Origin: Planctomycetes bacterium UBA7888
GTDB lineage: Bacteria; Planctomycetota; UBA1135
Assembly: GCA_002500505.1 (NCBI GenBank)
Contig: DLRM01000061.1
Coordinates: 1 to 36,687 of the forward strand
DNA: 36,687 nt
Direction of reading: 5' to 3'
Shown: positions 15,714 through 24,400 of the stretch, piece by piece
Layout of the letters: every line of letters starts with the position of its first letter
Position numbering within the stretch: position 1 is the stretch's first letter
Made by a program: the position numbers and the translations under genes
The notes under the pieces: model-generated
Databases searched by the model: none
What the model was told of the DNA's origin: nothing
The model's input: the letters and a program-made list of their open reading frames with translations, nothing else

Positions 15714-16348
15714 TCAGGGCGGGGGAGTGTGTTGAATTGGCGATCGCCAGCGTCGCCTAAGCCTGGAACGATATAGCCAAGTTCATTTAAATGAGAATCT
15801 AAAGCGCACAAGTGAATCTCAACGTCGGGATGAGCTTCTTCTAAGGCCTTCACTCCTTCGGGTGCTCCCAAGATTCCCAAGAAACGTATGTCCGAGCAAC
15901 CCCATTTTTTTAAGACATCCACCGCAGCAATGGCTGAACCGCCAGTGGCCAGCATGGGGTCGAGGAGGAACGCACATTTGGTGGCGGCTCCTGGAGGAAG
16001 CTTGTTGTAATATTCAACCGGTTGCAAACTTTCTTCATCGCGGTAAAGACCCAAATGCCAGATTTCCGCTTCAGGAATGAGGTCGGAAAGGCCCTCAAGC
16101 ATTCCTAAGCCTGCCCGTAGGATAGGCACCAACGCCAAACTTCGTGAAATCCGATGAGCAGGGCAAGTCGTCAGCGGAGTTGTGACTTCGAATTCTTCGG
16201 TGCTTAAATCTTGCGTCGCCTCGACTCCAAGGAGAAGGGAAAGTTCTTTTGTGAGCCTCCGGAACTCCTCCGGTAGAGTTTTCGCCTCACGCAGGCGACT
16301 GATTTTGTGTTGGACCAACGGATGGCCGGATGCGAGCTTTACAACCAT
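15710..16348 (-). CDS. upp: Uracil phosphoribosyltransferase
   Basis: 212 residues from the chosen ATG at 16348, matching the family length of about 208. It salvages uracil plus PRPP to UMP. Landmarks are VPILRAGLGMLEGL, the PRPP loop DPMLATGGSA and the C-terminal uracil-binding GYIVPGLGDAGDR. The frame continues upstream to 16435, but those 29 residues are not family-like and would run into the divergent gene. MVVKLASGHPLVQHKI is the canonical N terminus. No Shine-Dalgarno; TATCCT lies exactly 6 nt upstream of the ATG. First gene of the upp-unknown-rmlB-rmlA operon. Confidence 0.94.
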   Translation of the reverse strand: MVVKLASGHPLVQHKISRLREAKTLPEEFRRLTKELSLLLGVEATQDLSTEEFEVTTPLTTCPAHRISRSLALVPILRAGLGMLEGLSDLIPEAEIWHLGLYRDEESLQPVEYYNKLPPGAATKCAFLLDPMLATGGSAIAAVDVLKKWGCSDIRFLGILGAPEGVKALEEAHPDVEIHLCALDSHLNELGYIVPGLGDAGDRQFNTLPRPE

Positions 16349-16392
16349 GGCAACAGGATACGAAACCGGGGAACATTTATGCTTGTTGAACG
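16349..16392. promoter_or_regulatory. Divergent promoter region, upp versus DUF3293 gene
   Basis: Only 44 bp separate the two starts. A minus-strand TATCCT (16360-16355) lies 6 nt before the upp ATG, and a plus-strand TATGCT (16378-16383) lies 9 nt before the ATG at 16393. If both are real -10 elements, the two promoters overlap back to back and polymerase binding at one should exclude the other. Confidence 0.4.
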
Positions 16393-16833
16393 ATGGAAAA
16401 TGAAACCGATTGGCTTGCTGTTTATCAGTCTTCACTCTACGCCTTCGCGCACGGGCCGAATTGGTTGCGCTTTAGCCTGGAGGCCGATGGACCCGTTCAT
16501 GACTTGGATGGGTCTTTGACTCTGATTTCAGCCTGGAATCCGATGTCCGAAGAGCGCCCACTTCCCTGGAATCGTGCGGCTAACGCCAGACTGTTGCGCC
16601 AGCTGGTCGCTGAGGGAGTCCCGTGGGGGCCTGCGTGGGGGAGTTCCCTGCCTGGAGTTGAACCCTCTTGGAAAGAAGATGGTTTTGTTCTATTTAACCA
16701 GACATCCGATGCCGTCGCCGCCCTTGGCAAACAGTGGGGGCAACGAGCACTTGTCCACCTTGAACAAGGGAAGGCCTATCTTTTGTTTTGCGAGGAGGCC
16801 CGATTGCATCCCTGCGGCTTTCGGCCACGCTAG
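16393..16833 (+). CDS. DUF3293 family protein
   Basis: 146 residues, cytoplasmic. The central block LTLISAWNPMSEERPLPWNR followed by ANARLLRQLVAEG is the conserved core of DUF3293 (T/S-AWNP, then an N-x-x-x-x-L helix). The remainder has the small alpha/beta character of that family (FNQTSDAVAALGKQWGQRALVHL). The function of DUF3293 is unknown. It is first in the plus-strand chain, 24 bp before the secreted protein gene, and divergent from upp. No Shine-Dalgarno is visible. Confidence 0.82.
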   Translation: MENETDWLAVYQSSLYAFAHGPNWLRFSLEADGPVHDLDGSLTLISAWNPMSEERPLPWNRAANARLLRQLVAEGVPWGPAWGSSLPGVEPSWKEDGFVLFNQTSDAVAALGKQWGQRALVHLEQGKAYLLFCEEARLHPCGFRPR

Positions 16834-16857
16834 GATGCTCCACTAATCCCGCTCGCC

Positions 16858-17802
16858 ATGATGTCCACTCTTCTTTTGTTTGCGGCCCTTTCTTGGGTTC
16901 CCCTGCCTGCACAAACTGCGGGGGGTAGCGTAGAGACCAGCCAACTTGAGGTTCGAGTTGAGCCCGGGCAAATTTGGCGCCAAAATGTTCAGTTCGAAAG
17001 TGCTGTTCGTCATCCAGATGGCTCGCTAAGTCGTTGGGTTTTTGACTACAAACTTCGCCTTCGGTGTATGAGTATGACGGACGGCGCCTTCGATGTGGAA
17101 GGGCGTTTTGTGGACTGGCTCTTGCGCTTGGAATCTGATCATTGCCGCTACGAGTGGTTTCAAGGAAAGTTCCATCTGACCGGTGAAAAAGCTCCAGAAC
17201 TTGGCAGTGTTGCCGGGGAAGCTTGCCGTGATTTGCTCTACGCCTGGTCGGCTGGATTGCGTGGAGCCAAACTCCGGTTTACTCTTCATCCCGATGGCCG
17301 AATTACCGGAATGACCGGTATTGATAACTTGCACGAAAAGGTAGGGATTGCCCTTTCTCAACTCGGCGATGAAACTCCGGCGGCGCTAATCCAGTTTTTT
17401 GGCGTAGGTGGCTTGTCGAGAGCGGACTGCGCTCTTCAATTCGCCTTGAGTTGTCCCCGGCCAATTGGGGAAGTGAAGCCCGGAAAGGAATGGACTCATC
17501 AATGCGAAGTGAAGGGCTTGACTTCCAAACTATGTCAGGTTTCAAGGAGATTCCAATTTTCAGGGACAAGCCAAGATCGTTCTTCCGAAATTGCGCAGAT
17601 AGCATTGCTTCCCGATTTTCGTCACAAGAGCCCTGAAGGGAAGTGGGTGTCCGTTGACCCTGTGAATGGTCCGCAACTCCCAAATCGATTGGAGATTCTT
17701 TTAGACTCGGGCTTAATCCATCGGATGGAATTGAACCTCCAGCGTCAACTCCCCGGAGGAGGGTCGGCCGGCTTTATTCTCCATTCCAAGAATGCCCAAT
17801 AA
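16858..17802 (+). CDS. Exported protein of unknown function (DUF6263-like pattern)
   Basis: 314 residues with a short signal peptide (MMSTLLLFAALSWVPLPAQT). The mature part is beta-rich with alternating hydrophobic strands, for example VEPGQIWRQNVQFESAV and RLRCMSMTDGAFDVEGRFVD. Mid-protein there is an HPDGRITGMTG motif and an AGLRGAKLRFTLHPDG strand. This pattern, strand pairs around a GRI/GxxxxG turn, resembles DUF6263-type periplasmic proteins; the match is by eye only. Its TAA overlaps the deoC ATG (TAATG), so it is translationally coupled to a catabolic operon although its own role is unknown. Confidence 0.75.
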   Translation: MMSTLLLFAALSWVPLPAQTAGGSVETSQLEVRVEPGQIWRQNVQFESAVRHPDGSLSRWVFDYKLRLRCMSMTDGAFDVEGRFVDWLLRLESDHCRYEWFQGKFHLTGEKAPELGSVAGEACRDLLYAWSAGLRGAKLRFTLHPDGRITGMTGIDNLHEKVGIALSQLGDETPAALIQFFGVGGLSRADCALQFALSCPRPIGEVKPGKEWTHQCEVKGLTSKLCQVSRRFQFSGTSQDRSSEIAQIALLPDFRHKSPEGKWVSVDPVNGPQLPNRLEILLDSGLIHRMELNLQRQLPGGGSAGFILHSKNAQ

Positions 17803-18695
17803 TGCTCGTTTCTATGAGCCCCCAAAAAATTGATCGCGTTGGAGCTGATGCCCGCGCTGCCACCTTCACGAAAAGGTCTCTCAAAAAAGAGACAAAGCTT
17901 GCGGGCCTTCGCTTGGCCTTGTCAATGACAGACCTCACTACTTTGGAAGGTGCTGACTCGCCTGAAAAAGTACGCTCCATTTGCTTGAAGGCAATCCATC
18001 CAGATACCAGTTTCGAAGACTTGCCTACCGTTGCTGCGGTATGCGTTTACCCCAGAATGGTTGGAATTGCCAAAGAAGCTTTGGGCGATTCAGGTGTTCG
18101 GATTGCGAGTGTTGCGACGTCTTTTCCCAGTGGCCAATCTTGTTTGGAAACTAGGCTTTCTGATGTACGTGAGGCGGTCGATGCCGGCGCAAATGAAATC
18201 GACATGGTGATTAGCCGCGGTGCTTTTTTGGCCGGCAATTTTAACCTTGTGGGAGATGAAATTGCTTCCGTTTTGGAGGCCTGTGGTTCGGCCCACCTCA
18301 AAGTTATTCTGGAAACGGGCGAATTAGAAACATACGACCATGTCCGGCATGCCAGTGACCTTGCCATGACGGCCGGCGCGCACTTCATCAAAACGAGTAC
18401 CGGGAAAATGGCTCCAGCCGCCACGATGGGAGTCACCCTTGTCATGCTTGAAGCCATCCGTGACCATTACCTCGCAACGGGGAAAATGGTGGGGATGAAA
18501 CCGGCTGGGGGTATTCGTACTGCCAAGCAAGCGCTCCATTATTTGGTGATGTTAAAAGAAACTCTCGGTGATGCCTGGTTGAGCCCCGAGTGGTTTCGGT
18601 TTGGAGCATCGAGCCTCCTGAACGACATCTTGTGGCAACTTCGAAAACAACGAGATGGCGAATACGCCGCTCATTACGACATCACAGAATCCTGA
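17802..18695 (+). CDS. deoC: Deoxyribose-phosphate aldolase
   Basis: 297 residues, class I aldolase splitting 2-deoxyribose-5-phosphate into glyceraldehyde-3-phosphate and acetaldehyde. The Schiff-base lysine is K197 in FIKTSTGK, the second active-site lysine is K233 in GMKPAGGIRT, and the proton-relay aspartate is D134 in NEIDMVI. Length is slightly above E. coli DeoC because of an N-terminal tail of about 40 residues. ATG at 17802 overlaps the preceding stop (TAATG) and an ATG at 17814 is possible. The following aldehyde dehydrogenase starts on the stop (TGATG), which fits removal of the acetaldehyde product. Confidence 0.95.
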   Translation: MLVSMSPQKIDRVGADARAATFTKRSLKKETKLAGLRLALSMTDLTTLEGADSPEKVRSICLKAIHPDTSFEDLPTVAAVCVYPRMVGIAKEALGDSGVRIASVATSFPSGQSCLETRLSDVREAVDAGANEIDMVISRGAFLAGNFNLVGDEIASVLEACGSAHLKVILETGELETYDHVRHASDLAMTAGAHFIKTSTGKMAPAATMGVTLVMLEAIRDHYLATGKMVGMKPAGGIRTAKQALHYLVMLKETLGDAWLSPEWFRFGASSLLNDILWQLRKQRDGEYAAHYDITES

Positions 18696-20152
18696 TGGCA
18701 AAGAAATTAAAATTCTCTGACGCGTGGAAGTACGCCGAGGCACCTGAATCGGCTCCTTGCGCGATTGCATCGGAATACGGCCTCTTCATTGACGGCGACT
18801 ATCGGCCTGCTTCCGATGGGGGGCTGATGACCACGCTGAACCCTGCAACCGAAAAACCGTTGGCTCAATTCGCAGTGGGGACTTCCCAGGATGTAGATGA
18901 TGCCGTTAAATCTGCGCGAGCTGCGCTTCCGAAATGGAAACGATTGCCAGCTAAAGAGCGCGGTAAGTATTTGTTCCGCATAGCTCGCCGACTTCAAGAA
19001 CGTGCACGAGAATTTGCAATCTTGGAAACAAAAGATGGAGGAAAGCCCATCAAGGAATCCAGGGACGTTGATATTCCAGAGGCGGCAAAACATTTCTTTT
19101 ACCATGCGGGTTGGGCGGACAAGTTGGATTACGCCTTCCCCGGTCGCAGTGCGGGACCGGTTGGGGTGTGCGGCCAAATCATTCCCTGGAATTTCCCATT
19201 ACTGATGGCGGCTTGGAAAATTGCTCCTGCCTTGGCTTGCGGAAACACAGTGGTTCTGAAGCCAGCGGAGACAACTCCTCTAACCGCCCTTCGATTGGCC
19301 GAAGTTTTTCAAGAAGTTGGCTTGCCACGGGGAGTGGTCAATATTCTGACAGGAGCTGGAGAAACTGGTGCATCTCTCGCCGCGCACCCGGGCATCCAAA
19401 AACTAGCCTTTACCGGCTCTACCGATGTTGGGAAAATTTTGGCGAAAACCGTGGCGGGTACGGGGAAGCGGTTGACTCTCGAGTTGGGTGGAAAATCTCC
19501 CAACATCATTTTTTCTGATGCAGCGATTGACCAGGCCGTGGAAGGCATCATCAATGGTATTTACTTCAATCAAGGCCATGTTTGCTGTGCAGGCTCCCGA
19601 TTGTTTGTTCAAGAAAGCATTCTTGAAGAGGTGACTACAAAATTAGAGATTCGCTTGAAGTCTCTGCGGGTTGGAGACCCGATGGATAAGAACACAGACG
19701 TCGGTGCGATTAACTCTAAAGGCCAGCTGAACACGATTCGCTCCTACATTCGTACTGCGAAGGAAGAGGGCGCGAGGCATTGCCAAGTGTCCAATGGGAA
19801 GCTCCCTTCAAAGGGGTACTGGTGTCGCCCAAGTTTCTTTACCGGCGTGCAACCCTCCCATACGATTGCTCAAGAAGAAATTTTTGGCCCCGTGTTAGCG
19901 GTTATGAGTTTTCGTACACCAGAAGAAGCTCTCAAAAGAGCGAACAACACCCCATACGGGCTAGCTGCTGGCATTTGGACCGACAAAGGTGCCAAGATTT
20001 TTGAAATGGCTGCTCGGTTGAAGGCGGGAGTGGTTTGGTGCAATACCTACAACCGCTTTGATGCCACATCCCCCTTTGGCGGATTCAAAGAATCGGGCTT
20101 CGGCCGTGAAGGCGGACGCCAAGGACTTCGTGCTTACCTGGAGCTTGTGTGA
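18695..20152 (+). CDS. NAD(P)-dependent aldehyde dehydrogenase (active ALDH domain)
   Basis: 485 residues from the ATG that overlaps the deoC stop (TGATG). The frame is open further upstream inside deoC, but those 35 residues are not family-like. Catalytic features are complete: Asn166 in PWNFPL, Lys189 in VVLKPAETTP, Glu263 in LELGGKSPN, Cys297 in GHVCCAGSR and the C-terminal SPFGGFKESGFGREGG. It probably oxidises acetaldehyde from DeoC to acetate. It is followed with a TGATG overlap by a catalytically dead ALDH domain, and together they resemble the two-domain ALDH16 enzymes. Confidence 0.94.
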   Translation: MAKKLKFSDAWKYAEAPESAPCAIASEYGLFIDGDYRPASDGGLMTTLNPATEKPLAQFAVGTSQDVDDAVKSARAALPKWKRLPAKERGKYLFRIARRLQERAREFAILETKDGGKPIKESRDVDIPEAAKHFFYHAGWADKLDYAFPGRSAGPVGVCGQIIPWNFPLLMAAWKIAPALACGNTVVLKPAETTPLTALRLAEVFQEVGLPRGVVNILTGAGETGASLAAHPGIQKLAFTGSTDVGKILAKTVAGTGKRLTLELGGKSPNIIFSDAAIDQAVEGIINGIYFNQGHVCCAGSRLFVQESILEEVTTKLEIRLKSLRVGDPMDKNTDVGAINSKGQLNTIRSYIRTAKEEGARHCQVSNGKLPSKGYWCRPSFFTGVQPSHTIAQEEIFGPVLAVMSFRTPEEALKRANNTPYGLAAGIWTDKGAKIFEMAARLKAGVVWCNTYNRFDATSPFGGFKESGFGREGGRQGLRAYLELV

Positions 20153-21030
20153 TGGCTGAAAGACTCCCTGTACTCAAAACCTGGAAGCTCTACATTGGCG
20201 GGGCATTCCCCCGTACAGAATCTGGGCGCTCCCTTCTTGTTCATGATCGAAGCGGAAATCCCTCTGCGCACATTTGCCGTGCATCCCGCAAAGATCTGAG
20301 AAATTCGGTCGTTGCAGCTCGCAAGGCCGCAGATGCTTGGTCCCGCCGTACGGCTTTTAATCGCGGGCAAATCCTCTATCGAATGGCAGAGATGCTGGAA
20401 GGAAAGGGTGAGGAAGCGGCCTCCTTGCTCACTGCTACGGTTCCAGGGGGGCTTCGCCGCGCCCGTCGGGAAGTGGAGCGGAGTTGTGATCGGCTTGTGG
20501 CTTATGCCGGCTGGGCAGATAAATTCTCTCAGGTTCTTGGGAATAGCAATCCTGTTGCGGGCCCTTACTACAATTTCACGACGCCTGAATCCATGGGAGT
20601 TGTAGGGGTTGTGGCTCCAAATGAAGAGCCCCTTTTAGGGCTCATTTCCCTTGTTGCACCAGTCCTTTGTTCGGGAAACACTGTGGTCGCCTTGGGGTCT
20701 GAAGCTCATCCGCTCCTAACGTCCTTTTTGGGTGAAGTGTGTGCGACCTCCGACGTCCCTGCTGGGGTTTTGAACCTCTTGACCGGGATTCGCTCCGAGC
20801 TCTTGGAGGTCATGGCGGGCTACCGTGACTTGGATGGCATTCACGCCGCCGGTTGTGGCGCCGAAGAACGTACCGTGTTGGAATTGGGTGCCGCCGAGAA
20901 TATTAAAAGAGTTCATGTGCGCTTGACCTCTGGAGCAGAGTGGTATGACAATCGCCTTTGCGAGTCTCCCTACTGGATTGAATCCTTTGTGGAGATGAAG
21001 ACCGTTTGGCATCCGTCTTCGGCTGGATGA
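20152..21030 (+). CDS. Truncated, catalytically dead ALDH-fold partner
   Basis: 292 residues. The N terminus (LYIGGAFPRTESGRSLLV), the ARKAADAWSRRTAFNRGQILYRMAEML helix and the segment VVAPNEEPLLGLISLVAPVLCSGNTVVAL are clearly ALDH fold. The Asn-containing PWNFPL is replaced by PNEEPL, the motif around Glu is reduced to LELGAAEN, and the region holding the catalytic Cys is absent. It ends cleanly with WIESFVEMKTVWHP, not in a ragged frame, so it looks like a maintained protein and not a decayed gene. ATG at 20152 overlaps the upstream stop (TGATG). Size and content match the non-catalytic C-terminal domain of ALDH16. Likely a structural subunit of the preceding enzyme (inference). Confidence 0.85.
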   Translation: MAERLPVLKTWKLYIGGAFPRTESGRSLLVHDRSGNPSAHICRASRKDLRNSVVAARKAADAWSRRTAFNRGQILYRMAEMLEGKGEEAASLLTATVPGGLRRARREVERSCDRLVAYAGWADKFSQVLGNSNPVAGPYYNFTTPESMGVVGVVAPNEEPLLGLISLVAPVLCSGNTVVALGSEAHPLLTSFLGEVCATSDVPAGVLNLLTGIRSELLEVMAGYRDLDGIHAAGCGAEERTVLELGAAENIKRVHVRLTSGAEWYDNRLCESPYWIESFVEMKTVWHPSSAG

Positions 21031-21497
21031 GTCAAGAGCCCTTCATTCGCCCGGCTTCGAACGAAGATAGTGCGGGGATTATTGCGCTTATCGCAGCTTG
21101 CTACTCAGAGTATCCTCCCAATGTTGTCTTGTTGGTGGACGAGGAAGAACCTGAACTGCGGACACCGGCAAGTTCCTTCGACGGTTTTTGGGTCCTCGAG
21201 GCCGAAGGGAAAGTGTGTGGTTGTGTTGCTGCGACCAAGACTGGTGAAACCGTCGAACTCAAGAAAATGTACCTAGTCAAAGAGCTTCGAGGCAGGCTTT
21301 GGGCACAAAAACTGCAAGTCATTGTCGTGAACTTTGCAAAAGAAAAAGGTTGTTCCTTAGAGCTTTGGACAGATACTCGTTTTCACCGTGCTCATGCGTT
21401 TTATTCAAAATGCGGGTGGCAAAAAACGGGGGAGACTCGTGAGCTTCATGACTTTGCGGACACAACCGAATATCGTTTTATTCTGGAAACTGAATAA
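21027..21497 (+). CDS. GNAT-family N-acetyltransferase
   Basis: 156 residues from the ATG at 21027, which overlaps the preceding TGA (ATGA). GNAT landmarks are FIRPASNEDSAGIIALI, the beta-4 strand ELKKMYLVKELRGRLWAQKL with the acetyl-CoA loop in degenerate form (RGRLWA instead of R/Q-G-x-G-x-G/A), and HRAHAFYSKCGWQKTGE near the end. The degenerate loop may lower or alter CoA binding. The substrate cannot be told. It is the last gene of the deoC chain and its stop abuts the stop of the convergent CHAT gene without any gap or terminator. Confidence 0.87.
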   Translation: MSQEPFIRPASNEDSAGIIALIAACYSEYPPNVVLLVDEEEPELRTPASSFDGFWVLEAEGKVCGCVAATKTGETVELKKMYLVKELRGRLWAQKLQVIVVNFAKEKGCSLELWTDTRFHRAHAFYSKCGWQKTGETRELHDFADTTEYRFILETE

Positions 21498-24400
21498 TTA
21501 GCGCCAATCGCCACTGAGGATAAAGGGACCCCACGATTTTGGACTGTCCACTCCACGGCGACGGAGGTTCTTGATGAGCTTTCGGCGCGCTCGGGTGAGG
21601 GCGTCGCTACGTGAAAGACCACCCTCCCACATGCCACGATAAAAAGCAGTCATCAGTTCGCGAGTGCTTTCATCTTTTACCTGCCAGAGGGAGGATACAA
21701 CCGTTTCTGCCCCGGCGAGGTGGAAGGAGCGGCGGAGACTCATGAGGCCTTCCCCTTGTTTCTCTGAACCCAAGGAAGTTTCACAAGCAGAAAGAACGGC
21801 AAGTCGACACTGACTCAAATCAGATAGAGCCAATTCTTCAGCAGACAGGTACGAGTCCAGAGAGCCCAATGGTGCACTCAAGTTGGCTCCGGTCATGACC
21901 AGCCCCGAAAGGTATCCGGGCATAAGGTTGACAGCCTTCCTTCGTACTTCCAAGAGCGCTTCCCCGTTTTCTTTAAACTCAAGCCGGTCTTCTTGGCTTG
22001 GCAACCACTCGGGTTCAAAAAATCCGTGTGTAGCAAGATGGATATAGGCTTGGCGAGGAATGGATTCTAAAAGTCGGGGAGAAGTGGGCTCTTTTCCCGT
22101 TAGGTGAGTTAGTTTGCCTAACCCTTTCTGTTGGTGGAGCAGGGTGATTTCCATGGCTTCCTGTCCCGTATTCTCCAATGCAGCCCAGAACGCTGTCGGT
22201 TGGGTTCTGGTTCGGTTGTCATCTGTTGGATTAGGGATTTCAAGCTCTTCGGGCAAGCCATAATCAACATCGCCTACGGCAAGGAGGTCTCCAGCAATCT
22301 GCGAGGGCTTGGTTGGTAGTCTAAGATGCTGGGTGAGGTCGTCCATGTACACGAACGACCAGTCTTCAGCGAGATAACGGTCTCCCTCAGGAATAATTTC
22401 AAAGGGGAGTTCTGTAACAAAAACATCTGGAGAAAGAAAAACAGGATTGGCTTCTGCTAAGTTGTCCACGAAGGGTTCCCATAGATTTTTATATATCTCC
22501 TCGCCAGGAGAGGGGCCTGAGTCTGTAGAGAATCCAGAGGCGCCGCGAGTAGAGTTGAGATATTCAAAAATCTGATTCCGAAGCCCCTTCACTGTGCCAA
22601 CATCGAATCGCTCGGGCTCTTCATCTGGGCGAAGGGTCCAAGCGAAAACTCTTAAGTCCGAATCTTCATAAGGATTCGGGTTATTAGCGTAAATCGTTGG
22701 GCGCCATGCGAAGAAAAGCAGTGCGGCAGACTCTTCTGGCATGGAAGCCAAGAGTTGATTCAGTGGAATCCTTGCTGGAAGAGTAGGTTCCCCAACCAAG
22801 GTCCACAAATTCCGTTCTAATCCTTGAGCCTGATTCCGAAGCTCCCCAACCATTTTCACGTCTTCGAGAGTAATGGAATCGGGCATCATTAGAATTGCAG
22901 AAGAAAGATGCGAGCGAGATTCTGTAATCTCGTCGAGTATTTTCTGAGGCTTAATACCTTCTTTCCAAAGCTGGGCTTGCGCCCATTGGAGGTTTCTTCC
23001 AATCCTTCCTTTCCAATGGAGCACCATCTCAATGGCTTCTTGCTCAGCGGAGCCTCCAGGGTTGTGGGGGAGGATACTTAGCGCACGATTGAGGAGCCTA
23101 CGATGATGAACGAGGTAGGCGTATTGAATGCCAGTAGACGAGGAATAGAGTTGTTTTCTGAATTGCTGGACCGCATTCCAGTAAGCTTGTTGTGCAATTC
23201 CCCATGCAGAGGATTGGTCACCCTTTTCCATCGCTATTCGGATTCGGAGAATGTCAATCTCCATAATGTCCGTCTGGGCAGGCCCAATCTTAGATTCAAT
23301 CCGAGTCCGCGTATCCATGGCAAGCAGGGCCGCTCCATCAGTATCACCAAGGATGTGGCGAGCCACGGCGAGGTTGATTGCAGTTTTTAGGGTGTCCAGA
23401 TGATCTTTGCCAAGAACCTCTTGAGAGATTTGGAAAACCTCTGCAAGAAGGACTTCAGCTTCTTTGATTTTCTCCATTCGAATCAGGACAAGTGCATATT
23501 GGCCAGACCAATAAAGGAAATCTTTATGTTCGGTGCCAACGGTTCCTTTTAGGAGTTGGATTGATTTAGCAATTTCTCGTTTTGCTTTTCGGTCATGTTT
23601 CGGCCCCATGTTGTAATAAAGAAGGCCTAAGTTAAACCGTGCTTGAGCTAATCTGCGATGGCCTGGAGGCAACAGTGCCTTTCGGATTCGGAGAGTCTCA
23701 AGGAAGTGCTTCTCTGCGACTTCGTTGTCACTGGTCCGAGCAGCAATCGTGCCCAAGTTTGAGTGGGTGTCTGCCAAGTCAAGACTTAGGGGCGGCAGGA
23801 GCGCTCGTTGGGTTTTGAAAGCCCATTCTTGTTCTTGTCGAGCCCGAGTTATTTGATTCTGGTCCAGGAAGAGAAGACCTAGGTTGTTCCTGATTTGAGC
23901 AGAACTCAGAGATTCATTACCTTCGTTTAAGTCCAGGTATCCTTGAAGAGCAGCCCCAAAGAAATCTCCAGCTTTATTAAATTCAATTGTGTAGTGGTAA
24001 GCGCGCCCAAGGCAATTCAAGAGGGCTAAGTGTGTTGGGGTGCCACTCGTTTTGTCGGCCCACTCCAAAGCTGATTCAAGAATTTGAATTGCCTCTATGT
24101 ATCGACTTTGGTTAATAAGGCAATCGCCCATTACGATGTTCAGCTCAAAGAGACCCGTATTTTTTTCCCGAGTTTCCTCCTCGTTTTCAGGAATGTAGGC
24201 CTCCAATAAGGAAAGAGCAGAAAGGAGGGACTCTTCTGCTTCCTTAGTTTTCCCAAGGAAATTCAAACACTCAGAGTATTCAAAATGTGCGCGCCACACA
24301 TCAAGAGGGTGTCCGAGCTCCTCCCAAATCGGATAGGCCTCTTCAAAAAAAGGTAGAGCCTGAGAAGGTTGCCCTAGACTCATCATCCTTCTACCTGCAT

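Noticed and set aside
15710..16435. 29-residue N-terminal extension of upp
   Set aside because: The family N terminus begins at the ATG at 16348. The extension runs through the divergent promoter into the DUF3293 gene.
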